A stretch of DNA of 15,946 nt from Entrophospora sp. SA101 (GCA_958430865.1 CAUDNR010001557.1:115387-131332), one strand, 5' to 3'; positions 1 to 8,401 are shown, numbered from the stretch's first letter. Notes: generated by a model from the letters alone, not told the origin. Made by a program: numbers and translations.

Positions 1-518
1 GGCAAGATCTATGAACAAAACATATTAACAAATGTTTTATCAATTATTCAATAGTTTGTGTAGGAGTGATCAAAGTGAGCATTAAGGACAAGATCTATGA
101 ACAAAGCATACTAACAAATATTTATCAATTATTCATTAAGAACAAGATCTATAAACAAAATTTACTAACAAACATTTTATCAATTATTTGATAATTTGTA
201 TAGGAATGATCAAAGTAAGCATTAAGGACAAGATCTATGAACAAAACATTCAATAGTTTGTGTAGGAGTGATCGAAATAAGCACTAAGGACAAGATCTAT
301 AAACAAAATATACTAACAAGTGTTTTATCAATTATTCAATAGTTTGCAGAATGATCAAAGTAAGAGTTAAGGACAAGATCTATGAACAAAACATACTAAT
401 GAACATTTTATCAATTATTCAATAGTTGTATGGGAGTGATCAAATTAAGTGTTAAAGACAAGATCTATGAAACAAGTTTTACAAAAATGAACATTTTATC
501 AATCATTCAATAGTTATG
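1..518. repeat. Seven-copy degenerate satellite, about 85-bp unit
   Basis: Copies start at about 1, 86, 140, 226, 288, 371 and 456. Each opens with a form of GGACAAGATCTATGAACAAA, continues through TTTTATCAATTATTCAATAG and ends with GATCAAAGTAAGCATTAA. Full copies are 83-86 bp; copies 2 and 4 are internally deleted (54 and 62 bp), and copy 7 runs out into an AT-rich tract. The array begins at the window edge, so it probably continues upstream. The conserved AAGATCT gives a BglII-type AGATCT site in every copy. No coding potential was seen. Confidence 0.9.
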
Positions 519-1048
519 TTTATTATTTATTTATGTATATAAATTTTTTTTTTTTATTTTTATTTTATTACATTTTTATTATATTACATTATATAAATAA
601 ATTTGTATATAAATTTCTCTTTTTAACTTATATTTAATAACATTGCTATGCTAAATAATTAAATGAATAAAGTCAGAGATAAAACACCTTTTAATTTAAT
701 CATTATTGTTGCTTGTTATTATTCTAATCATTATTTATGTATATAGGTAAAGAAAATTTCTAAAATCTATTTATTTATAAAAGACATACCTAAGCAATCA
801 AAAATCTGTAAATATTCATAATAATGTAATATTTGGTCATTTATTTCTGCCTATACTTTTATACTTGCAATTGGATGCATCAAACAAATTTTATGCATAT
901 GAATATAAATGCAAAATTTGACTTTGAGGGTCATATTATTTTTGGTTTTATTAACAACCTGCCTTAAATTTTCTTAAAGCAGATACATATGATAAAGAAG
1001 TTAATCTCAAATTTGGTAGTGGTTTCTACACAAGCAAGGGTATCAAAT
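519..1048. other. AT-rich intergenic DNA, no gene recognised
   Basis: Poly-T and TTATTTATGTATATA-type tracts dominate up to about 780. A short open stretch at 1003-1049 reads like protein (ADTYDKEVNLKFGSG) but has no start and soon meets a stop. It could be a fragment of an old transposon or an isolated exon. Nothing further can be supported. Confidence 0.5.
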
Positions 1049-1085
1049 GAGGGTGTGAAGACATTCAATTATAAAATTTTACTAT
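1049..1085 (+). repeat. 37-bp dispersed motif, copy A (inverted copy at 8909-8945)
   Basis: The segment begins GAGGGTGTGAAGACATTC and ends AAAATTTTACTAT. Its reverse complement is present at 8909-8945 with one mismatch in 37. Weaker similarity (GATCGG followed by GAATG or GGAAATG) continues about 40 bp beyond the ACTAT end in both copies, so the motif is probably the edge of a larger old repeat family. Confidence 0.7.
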
Positions 1086-1107
1086 GATGCAGATCATCCA
1101 AATTTAC

Positions 1108-1475
1108 TACTATTGATCGGAGAATGCGCAGAAAATGCACAGTAATAGTTTTCAGAAATGCACAAAAAACCGAAATTCCGTTGTTTTTTGGAGAAGTGGT
1201 GTAATAAATGCAGAAAACCTAATACTAAAAACACAAAGAATTTTACTCTCTATGTGTTTTCTGAAAACTAATGCTAAGGACATTTTTTGTGTGTTTTCCG
1301 TGCGTTCTTCCATATGTTTCCTATGTAAAACGTGCTCTTTGCGGGAAGATTCCATACATTTCCTGTTTTGGTATTGTATTTCCCGTGTATTTTCCATACA
1401 AGATTTTTTATAGGAAGTTGGGAAGCAATTGTGTTATCCCCATTACCTTGACATCATAAACCCCCGATCACAATA
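1108..1475. other. Anomalous TTTCC-rich block bounded by imperfect inverted ends
   Basis: The block is bounded by CTATTGATCGG on the left and CCGATCACAATAATAG on the right, which are imperfect inverted ends. Inside, TTTCC and TTCC words recur, for example GTTTTCCGTGCGTTCTTCC and GTGTATTTTCCATAC, giving open frames on both strands (1135-1413 + and 1152-1397 -). Neither frame has a convincing protein composition; the openness follows from the repeated words. It may be a small non-autonomous element. No target duplication was identified. Confidence 0.35.
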
Positions 1476-1737
1476 ATAGCTTAGCTAGAAATAAAAAATA
1501 TACAAGGTGATATTAAAACAAGTCCCTATCACAATAAAACTCTTGTTTTTGCCACAAAAATTCTAGTCTTGTATACAAAAACAAAGAAAAGAAAATAAAA
1601 CACCCAGCTAATTCTAAACAACGTTGGAGGAAGCTAAAAATCATTATTGAGAAGATTATTTAAGGAGGAGCTATGAAATGCATTAATCCTAGAATGACAG
1701 TTGTTGCACGTAGAAGTTGAATAATTTTGATGGTATG

Positions 1738-1898
1738 TACAGCCAAACCTCGTTTCAAAAATCTATAGGGAAAACATAAGAAATTGCATTTAAAATTTGT
1801 TTTGACAAATTTATGTTTTTATATGTAAAGCAAGTGAAGCAAAATTTATTAAAAAATTTTGTTGTAACGCGAATTTAATTATTGAAGGTTTAGCTGTA
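1738..1898. mobile_element. 161-bp Tc1/mariner- or pogo-type MITE
   Basis: The left end reads TACAGCCAAACCTCG. The reverse complement of the right end reads TACAGCTAAACCTTC, so 12 of 15 terminal bases match. Both ends begin with TA, the target dinucleotide of this superfamily. The AACCTCG word and the internal AACGCGAATT resemble pogo/Tigger-like ends; this is inference. At 161 bp it has no coding capacity. It lies 125 bp upstream of the tropomyosin start codon and so falls in that gene's probable promoter or 5' leader. Confidence 0.65.
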
Positions 1899-2023
1899 GA
1901 TCATCATATTAATAGGTGGTGTTACAATCAATGATCTTTTTGTAATAAATAAATAAAGTGTATCGTTTTTTTTTTTAATAATATTCCACTTTTTACCAAA
2001 GAAAATTTGAATTACATCTATAA

Positions 2024-2555
2024 ATGGATAAACTTAAAGAGGTAAACAAATGTTTTCAAAAAGATGGACTTAATAAAGACATTCTATAATAATAAAATAA
2101 TTAATATTATTACTTCTTATTGTTCATAGAAAATAAATACACTTAGAGATGAACGTGATGCAGCAATTTCTAGTAGTGAAGAAGTAAAAAATGAAAATAA
2201 GAAAGTTCAAGATGAGCTCACTGCTAAAGAGCGAGAAAATCATTCTCTTACAAAGAAAGTTTCACAACTTGAGTCTGACCTGGATGAAGCTCTAAAAAAC
2301 TTGAAAGAAATTACTGAAAAGTAAGGGTTTGAATTATTATTAGATTCGTAGTACTGATATATTTACTAATTTATGTATATTTTTATTTATAGACTTCGTG
2401 AGATTGATGTTAAATCAGAAAGTCAAGAACGTCATATTGCTAAACTTGAAGAAGAATGTACAGAAAAAGATGCACAAATAGAAGAAAAGAAAAAGGCATA
2501 TGATGAATTAAAAAATGAATATGATGAAACTATTAAACATCTTGATAATATTTAA
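2024..2555 (+). CDS. TPM1: Tropomyosin (fungal Cdc8/Tpm-like), three exons, shortened
   Basis: The exons are 2024-2041, 2130-2320 and 2393-2555. The introns (88 and 72 bp) have GTAAAC..CATAG and GTAAGG..TATAG ends, and the joined frame is open: 124 codons including TAA. The protein starts MDKLKEKINTLRDERDAA and ends IKHLDNI. This matches fungal tropomyosins, which form a continuous coiled coil that lies along actin filaments in cables and the contractile ring. Cdc8-like landmarks include MDKLREKIN at the start, TEKLR..DVK.E near the third-exon junction and a short hydrophobic C-terminus. Charged heptads run throughout, with no proline or glycine. At 123 residues it is 38 shorter than Cdc8 and Tpm2 (161), the same step that separates Tpm2 from Tpm1 (199). 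The missing part is central, between SQLESDLDEA and LKEITEKLR. It could be a real short isoform or a diverging paralogue. An AATAAA lies at 2674-2679. The convergent neighbour ends 166 bp away. Confidence 0.87.
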
Positions 2556-2720
2556 AAATGTTTTATTATTTTATTTAAATGTCATTAATAATTTATTATT
2601 TTATATGATTTATATATTATATTTATTAGGTGAGACTACATATCATAATTATCATGAACATTTATGTTTAACCAATAAATAAAATATAAATATTATCATT
2701 TTATGTTATAATTGATTGGT

Positions 2721-3300
2721 TCATGATTTTTTAATCTCTGATACAACATATCTAGTTTCTAATAATTCATCTTCTGTCACCTTAACTGTTGGTATGATTG
2801 ATTGGTCAAGTTTAAATACTAAATTCTTTGAAGATCTAATGTCTCTCTCCAAATCTTTAATCCCATCTCTTGTTTCCTGTTATTATTAATATCATATTTA
2901 TTATTATTAGTAAATATTATTACTATTATTATTAATAAATTATTATTAATGACTAATAGTAATTAATAATAACAACCTCAACAGATTTTTGAATTGTTTT
3001 CAATGAATTTATATTTTGAATAATTGAATTATTTACATATGATAAATGATTATTAGTTATGTTATTTATTTCTTGCCATAATTTTTGATTTGATTCAACT
3101 ATTTTTTTTTAAAAATCATTTTAGCATTAAATTTTTACAAGAAAATCAAATCAACAAAAACAAAAAACATACTCAGTTCCTTTTCCAAAGGTGTTCTTCT
3201 AATAATTGTGGATAATTATCAGTAAAATGAAAATTTTTTTAAAAAAAAATCATAAATCTAGAAATAATTTAATTTATATTTACTTTGTTGAAGAAGACAT
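2721..3300 (-). CDS. Small coiled-coil protein, 106 residues, four exons
   Basis: On the minus strand the exons are 3284-3300 (ATGTCTTCTTCAACAAA), 3173-3198, 2977-3098 and 2721-2876. The introns (85, 74 and 100 bp) begin GTAAAT, GTATGT and GTTGTT and end TAG, TAG and CAG. The first carries a TACTGAT branch-site-like sequence 23 bp before its acceptor. All junctions are in phase, giving 107 codons including TGA. The product starts MSSSTKRTPLEKELIESNQK and includes LKTIQKSVEETRDGIKDLER and a KVTEDELLETRY tail. It is mostly helical with no membrane segment. Size and composition recall small helical subunits of multiprotein complexes (BLOC-1/BORC-type or kinetochore), but no family could be assigned. 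Exon 1 and most of exon 2 lie in the inverted-repeat arm; exons 3 and 4 do not. A second copy of the 5' end is at 15837-15946. Confidence 0.72.
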
Positions 3301-4101
3301 TTATAAATATTTTTTGTTGAAAAAAGATTGAATTACACACATTATTTGTGTTACAATTAATTATTTGTTTCATTTATTTTGAAAGAGGGGGGTTCTTTAT
3401 CAATTAAAGGAGTAGCAGCAGTGATTAACTAGTGAGTAAATCAGATTCAGAAGAGGAAGAAAGTGATGAATGAATCTGCTGCATTAAATTAGGACGAACT
3501 TTGTAAAAAAAAAACAGCATGTAAGAAAGGTTGTATATAACTATATCTTTAATAAAAATCAATTAGCATGTAATAGTAGAGATTTCTTGTAATGTTTTCT
3601 TGCTTATATCAGATAAGTAATTATAATAATGATGACTGTGATGTTGATTTGATTATAATATTGATGATTTTATTTTTTAAAATGTTTATGTTGTGTTTAG
3701 GAAATTTATGCACGATGTTTAACATTGTCAGTGCTAGGAAAATATGGTGATAATGATTTGTAAAAATCCTTGAGGCAATGTCGAGCTTATTAGAGAGTAT
3801 TATAAATTTATATGATACAGGATTTAGCATCAAGAGCAAATCAGGTAAATAAAATAGTTTCTCAGAACAAATAATGATCAAAGGATTTATATTCTTGTGA
3901 TAAATTGGTTGAGATTACTAAAAGCTAAATTATATATGGAATCAAAGATCCAACACTATATAGACTACATAAATTATATAAAAAATTTATTATTGCTATC
4001 ATTACCATCTTTCCACCAATTCTCTTATTTTACGTTCAATAATCAAGTTTCCTAATGGTTGCATTTCATTGTACTACCATTATATCATCATTATGTATTT
4101 G
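3188..4101. repeat. Left arm of a 0.9-kb inverted repeat
   Basis: The arm is the reverse complement of 15067-15946. No difference was seen by eye across 3517-4101 (585 bp). The outer part, 3188-3516, carries nearly all the changes: indels of 3, 4, 2 and 24 bp (the last at 3474-3497), at least four substitutions and a poly-A tract difference. The arm covers exon 1, intron 1 and part of exon 2 of the minus-strand coiled-coil gene, and about 0.8 kb upstream of it. No transposase, terminal motif or target duplication was recognised at the inner end. Confidence 0.93.
3374..3894 (+). pseudogene. Possible decayed coding region inside the repeat arm
   Basis: Several adjacent plus-strand stretches read like protein but lie in different frames. 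They are KEGGSLSIKGVAAVIN (near 3384-3429), SKSDSEEEESDE (near 3435-3470), EIYARCLTLSVLGKYGDNDL (3700-3760), KILEAMSSLLESIINLYD (about 3762-3815) and QDLASRANQVNKIVSQNK (about 3820-3873). Possible splice ends exist (TTTAG before 3700), but no full set of exons joins without a shift. The same breaks occur in the other arm, so any decay predates the duplication. The 261-bp open frame on the opposite strand (3621-3881) has a poor composition and is probably a shadow. Family unknown; this could also be chance. Confidence 0.3.
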
Positions 4102-4105
4102 GGCA

Positions 4106-5046
4106 TGCTGCAACAAAACCAGACAAAGTGAACTACAGGGATCAAAATTACATTTATCACCATGATTGTTTTTAGTCAAAAGAAAAATGCATAAAATATT
4201 GGAGTATTCCATCCTTGTAGATCACCAAACATAGATTACATCATTATAACAATTACTGCGCGGATTTTTTCAACGTTACATCAAAAAATCTATCGGTTAT
4301 TGTGAATTTTCAAATTAAAAAATATTTATGATGGCTTAACTCTTAAATTGAAGACTATACAAAAATAAAATTTATCAAGCCGGTTAATTCTAAATATTTC
4401 TTTATTTAAAATTTGTTTCTTACGGTTCTTTTTTAATACCATTTTCTTTAAAAGGAAAAGATTTTAAAAGAAAATCCTTATAAATCCTCTTTTTACTGAT
4501 AAATTTCCAAAAACATTCTGTCAGCTTATTCCCTATATCACAAAGAATAAAACTACGGAAAGATTTTTGCTCTATCTTATTTATTTATCAAGCCTTTATG
4601 CTTCAAAGTTTAACTGTATTTTCAACATTTTTAGATGATTTTACTAAAATTAAAAAAAAATCTGTCAGCACGTTCACCATCATATTTATTACAATCTTTC
4701 TTAATTTCATAGTTGTACCTTTTTTTTTGAGGGAGATACAATTTTATTTTTTATATTCGTAAATTTTATATAATATTAACTATTATCATCATTAAAAAAT
4801 ATTTAACATTAAAAGATATATTGGTGTTGGTAGCAATTTTATATATATAGTTAATAGTTTATTTTTAATTAATTATTGATTTGTTTTAACCCTGATTTAA
4901 TAAAAATATAATATGTAATAATTATTTTATTAGACATTTATTCAAATAAAAATAATGAATTTCGTTCTCTTTAAAATTGTTGTACGTGAAAATGAAATTA
5001 TGTGAATTCTTAATTTAGATTTCCATTACTGGCCAGATGATCGTTC
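4106..5046. other. AT-rich intergenic DNA, no gene recognised
   Basis: This is the stretch between the inner end of the left arm and the stop codon of the seven-exon gene. It contains homopolymer tracts and one plus-strand frame open for 92 codons (4484-4762) that lacks a usable start and is not convincing. No terminal repeats or RNA gene were seen. Confidence 0.5.
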
Positions 5047-5649
5047 TTAATAACAGCATTTTAAATCTTCACTAAATTCAAGCAATTTTTTCTCTTTTTT
5101 GAGAGACTTATCCAAGTTTTCAATCATACTTGACATATAATGGATCGCATACTATAAAATCAAATATAGTTAAATAAAATTTATCAAATTTGTCACATAA
5201 ATCATATATTATTTACCATCAATTGATTTAAAGACCGATAATATTCATTATTACCTTCCCTCACAGGAATTTTTAAAGTTCTCACTAAACGTACTCTATA
5301 TATTCTATAACCTACTTTATCTAAAGAGTATACTTCCATATTAAATCCTATTAATTAACAAATAAACAATTAGATAATTGGTTTAATGATCAACTGCGTG
5401 ATAAAAAAATGATTACCATATATTATAGCGCCGAATACTTCTAAATTCTTCAAGTCAAGGTTTTTATTGTTGTTAGAATTTTTTCCATATTTTTTATAAG
5501 AATATTTAGTTATGAGGTCATAACTGTCTTTCGTCATCCTCATCATTTTATTTTTATCTGAGTTTATTTCTGGCAGCAGTTTTATCCAAGGTGAAAGACA
5601 AATTTCACTGAAATAAATTTCGAATTTTACTAATTTTGGATCATGATAC

Positions 5650-5657
5650 TTTTTTTT
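5650..5657. other. 8-base homopolymer frameshift in exon 5
   Basis: Eight T on the plus strand (eight A on the coding strand) lie between the stretches KADITILT and YHDPKLVKFEIYFSE. The downstream stretch is one base out of phase with the upstream one. Runs of six or nine would be in frame. This may be a true mutation or a homopolymer miscall. Confidence 0.6.
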
Positions 5658-6416
5658 GTTAGAATAGTTATATCAGCCTTTTCCCCATGTTTATTCTTCT
5701 GTAAATAAAAATGTTTATGCAAAGTAATATTTTCTATGATCTTATACTCACCTTTTCTTCACTGTCATTATCACTAATACTTTCTAATTTTCTTCTCTTG
5801 GACCCAATACTAATCCTCTCGCAACAATGAAAATAAATGTACACACAGGTGAGGTAGACATATAAAAGTATACAGGATTATGGTAAACGTAATACTTTTT
5901 TTGATTAGCATTTCCTGCAAGTAATTGCTATGTAAAAAAAAATTTTTAAATCTTGGTTGCAGGAATTCCCAATTTATATATTTACATACATTATTAGTTG
6001 TAAATTTCCAACATCACGAGTAACAATATTGAATGGAATTGTGGTGAAATGGCTTCGCCATGTGCCTTCGCTTATAAACTTATCCTTTTTAGTGTAAGTC
6101 GAATTTTTGTGAATAAAATAACTAGAGTAATTTATTAGCAATGAAGATTTTATAGCAAAAGATACATAAATACTCACAAATGGTTTCTTAGGTCATTAAT
6201 ATGATTTTCACCAATAAAGTTTGCATTACCAACATCGTTTATTTTTGAACTTGACTTATCCGAAATTTTTTTCCATTCTTCATTTGAAAAGTTATTTCTA
6301 AGCCATGGGTGAGGATTTGATGTGTCAACATTTAAAGAAACTATTGGATCATCATAGTTCAAATGATCTGGTACATATCTTTCTATTATATGCTTTAATC
6401 TAAGTTGCAGTACCAC

Positions 6417-6426
6417 TTGAGTTGAG
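6417..6426. other. 5-bp tandem duplication that shifts exon 2
   Basis: The plus strand reads TTGAGTTGAG. On the coding strand this is CTCAACTCAA. Upstream, the frame reads APIENVVNNVSLSSAATQ; downstream the protein-like frame resumes with VLQLRLKHIIERY in another phase. A single copy of the five bases would keep both stretches in one frame, which suggests a recent slippage mutation in an otherwise readable exon. Confidence 0.6.
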
Positions 6427-6798
6427 TTGCAGCTGATGATAATGACACATTATTTACAACATTTTCTATTGGAGCGAATGCTTTTCTTTTGAAAGAGCCA
6501 TGGCCAATATGACACCTTTTCAGCCTGAAATAAATAAAAATAACAAATAAATCAATTGATTTTATTATCAGATTAAAAATATAAACCATTAAATGAATCA
6601 ATATTTACATCAAGTTCCATTATATCAATGTTACTTTTTAAAATTTTTTCATGACTGATATCATCTTCAACCTTTTTTTTAAGAGAAATAACAATCGGCG
6701 AGAAAACTGCACGGAAGTCGCACGACTTGCGAGTTTTGGAAGGAGATCGTGACACGGCAAATGTTAAATCTTTTTTTTGTGTTAATTAATTAATTTCA

Positions 6799-6979
6799 AA
6801 AATTAAATTTAAATTTTGATTATTTTCTTTCGTTCAAGGTTTTTCCCATTCGTATAATTTGATTTTGTGTTTATGCATACATTATATTCCGTGTAACTTA
6901 AAAATTAAATTAAAATTGATTATTTTCTTTCGTTCAAGGTTTTTCCCATTCGTATAATTTGATTTTGTGTTTATGCATA
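6799..6979. repeat. Tandem duplication of about 80 bp in the divergent promoter region
   Basis: Copies at 6799-6879 and 6901-6979 are nearly identical, sharing GATTATTTTCTTTCGTTCAA, GGTTTTTCCCATTCGTATAA and TTTGATTTTGTGTTTATGCA. They are separated by a 21-bp spacer. They lie 44-224 bp upstream of the minus-strand seven-exon gene. Any element in the unit, such as the TTTCCCATTCG core, is therefore doubled in that promoter. Confidence 0.9.
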
Positions 6980-7592
6980 TGTTATTGTATGTTATTATTA
7001 TCATGCTAATTTAAAAGAAAGAATTGGTTTGTGCGTGAGCAATTATTGACGTGAGAAATAGTTTTATTGTTTTTGGATATTTATTTAATAATTATCAAAT
7101 TTTTTATTTTTAAACTGTCGTATTTTATTTTAAAAAAACACAATTCCACCATTATCTCTACAAAATATCAATCTAAATTCCCCGATTGATTTAATCATTA
7201 AAAGCATATTAATTTGCGATTCACACACAATTCACAAAATAATAATATGTTGATATTACTCGCATTATAATATTCTACACAAATAATTCAAATAAAACAA
7301 ACCCTGACACCATAAAATGTGTGGAATATAAGATTTTATTTACGACTAATCTTGATAATGATAAAGAATGATAATAATAACCACAAACATCAGAAAAGAA
7401 TAACACAAAAATAATTTATATTGTTTAATTAGATGTTAAAGTAAAAAAATTTTTATATGATAGTCTAAATCAGTAAATTTCAGTGTGTAACTATGCCGAC
7501 TTCTACAAATTTGTAAACTATTACTATTTACAGAAAACTGCTAATGTACGATGTTACACCCGCATTGAATTTTATACACTGGTCTAAATCGC

Positions 7593-7599
7593 TATAAAA
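7593..7599 (+). promoter_or_regulatory. TATA box of the Asn/Gln-rich gene
   Basis: GCTATAAAAGC lies 67 bp upstream of the ATG at 7666, in a less AT-dominated context than its surroundings. The spacing allows transcription to start about 30 bp downstream, leaving a short A-rich 5' leader. Confidence 0.55.
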
Positions 7600-7665
7600 G
7601 CACCTGAAAATAAACAAAAATCAATATTTAAAAAAAGTTACTAAAAAAAATTTAAAAAATTAAAA

Positions 7666-8235
7666 ATGGATTATCAAAGTTATGACAATAATGATTTGAT
7701 TAATGGCACTAATAACCAAGGCCCCAATCGTGTTCTTCATTCAAACGGAGAAACAAATTTTACCGGCTCGGCTCCTATTCAAAACAATCAAAATGCCGAG
7801 TTTGCTGACTTTACCCATGGAAACTTAGCTCATGACAATCTCAATCAACAAAACACTTTTAACAGCAATTCTGTTGGTCCAAACAGCATGGTTCAAATAG
7901 GTGTCAATAACCAAAATTTTAATCTTGTTTCTCATCCAAATGGACAAACAAATTTTACCGGTTCGGCTTCTATTCAAAATAATCAAAACGTCGAGTTTAC
8001 TGACTTCATTCACGAAAGCTTTGTTTATAATAATTTCAATCAACAAGATACTTTTAACAATATTTCTGTCGGTCAAAATAGTATGATTCTAACAGATGCC
8101 AATAATAACAATTACAACAACGTGAGCACTGCTTATCAAGGCTCTCAAATTACTAATACTTATCAAAATGATCAAATAGTAATTAGCCGTCAGCAACTTC
8201 TAGATATTGTTAATCAACTGTTAGGACTATTATAA
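7666..8235 (+). CDS. Asn/Gln-rich protein with 65-residue tandem repeats
   Basis: This is an intronless 189-residue frame with a good start context (TTAAAAATGGA) behind a TATA box. No known family was recognised. Residues 14-78 and 79-143 are direct repeats of 65 residues, sharing NGxTNFTGSAxIQNNQN and xEFxDFxH; a third copy is cut to about 11 residues (from 144). The DNA repeat is 195 bp (7705-7899, 7900-8094). Asn and Gln dominate, as in prion-like or self-associating low-complexity proteins. The C-terminus (SRQQLLDIVNQLLGLL) looks like an amphipathic helix that could mediate pairing. No signal peptide or membrane segment is visible. The repeats keep the frame through many substitutions, which favours a real gene. 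Its function is unknown; the resemblance to the HMG protein's N-rich tail is compositional only. Confidence 0.75.
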   Translation: MDYQSYDNNDLINGTNNQGPNRVLHSNGETNFTGSAPIQNNQNAEFADFTHGNLAHDNLNQQNTFNSNSVGPNSMVQIGVNNQNFNLVSHPNGQTNFTGSASIQNNQNVEFTDFIHESFVYNNFNQQDTFNNISVGQNSMILTDANNNNYNNVSTAYQGSQITNTYQNDQIVISRQQLLDIVNQLLGLL

Positions 8236-8401
8236 TAACATAATTATTAAATTTTTATTTTATTTTATATATTTGTATTAATATTATATACAATTTGACC
8301 ATATACATTTTTATTTTGTTTTATTTCACTTGAAGGTTAAAATATTAATAATAAGATTATAAATTTATATTTCAAAATCTTTTTTTCATTTTTCAATAAA
8401 T

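Larger units (their letters stand above)
5047..6755 (-). pseudogene. Seven-exon gene with frame breaks; uncharacterised expanded fungal family
   Basis: On the minus strand the exons are 6609-6755, 6178-6524, 5990-6121, 5752-5815, 5417-5698, 5217-5347 and 5047-5151. Introns are 84, 56, 174, 53, 69 and 65 bp with GT..AG ends, and phases agree across introns 2-6. Recognisable stretches are YVPDHLNYDDPIVSLNVDTS, PHPWLRNNFSNEEWKKI, SEGTWRSHFTTIPFN, a basic/acidic linker (GSKRRKLESISDNDSEEK), then GEKADITI, KFEIYFSEICLSPW, KNLEVFGAIIYG and RTLKIPVREG. From memory this order resembles a large uncharacterised Rhizophagus family. The D..ExY spacing recalls PD-(D/E)XK-like domains of Crinkler-type proteins, which is inference. 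Two lesions stand out: a 5-bp tandem duplication at 6417-6426 and an 8-base homopolymer at 5650-5657, each shifting the frame. The join of exon 1 to exon 2 also disagrees with the best exon-2 frame, so a third lesion or another first exon is possible. The long third intron may hide an alternative exon (near 5815-5925). Confidence 0.7.
6756..7665. other. Divergent intergenic region between two genes
   Basis: This 910-bp stretch separates the start of the minus-strand seven-exon gene from the plus-strand Asn/Gln-rich gene, so it should hold both promoters. It contains the tandem duplication at 6799-6979 and the TATA box at 7593-7599. The rest is AT-rich with no recognisable gene. Confidence 0.6.

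Noticed and set aside
1135..1413. Overlapping 92-, 81- and 62-codon frames on both strands
   Set aside because: The frames owe their openness to repeated TTTCC-type words; composition is Cys/Phe/Ser-biased without any domain, and opposite-strand frames cover the same bases.
2130..2555. Myosin tail or generic coiled coil instead of tropomyosin
   Set aside because: The MDKLKEKIN start, the TEKLREIDVKSE segment, the whole-length coiled coil and the small size fit fungal tropomyosin much better.
3173..3240. Minus-strand frame FHFTDNYPQLLEEHLWKRN as coding
   Set aside because: It looks protein-like but ends in TGA at the donor and cannot join the next exon in phase. Most of it is better explained as intron 1 with a TACTGAT branch site and a TAG acceptor.
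3621..3881. 86-codon minus-strand frame, repeated as 15287-15547 on the plus strand
   Set aside because: Its conservation only reflects the identical repeat arms. The Ile/Asn/Lys-rich sequence has no recognisable feature, and the other strand holds more protein-like fragments.
4484..4762. 92-codon open stretch on the plus strand
   Set aside because: There is no start codon in the first half, the end is hydrophobic and low in complexity, and no splice signals or family resemblance were found.
7825..8076. Frames at 7825-8076 (-) and 7901-8086 (+)
   Set aside because: Both lie inside the repeats of the Asn/Gln-rich gene and are shadows of it.
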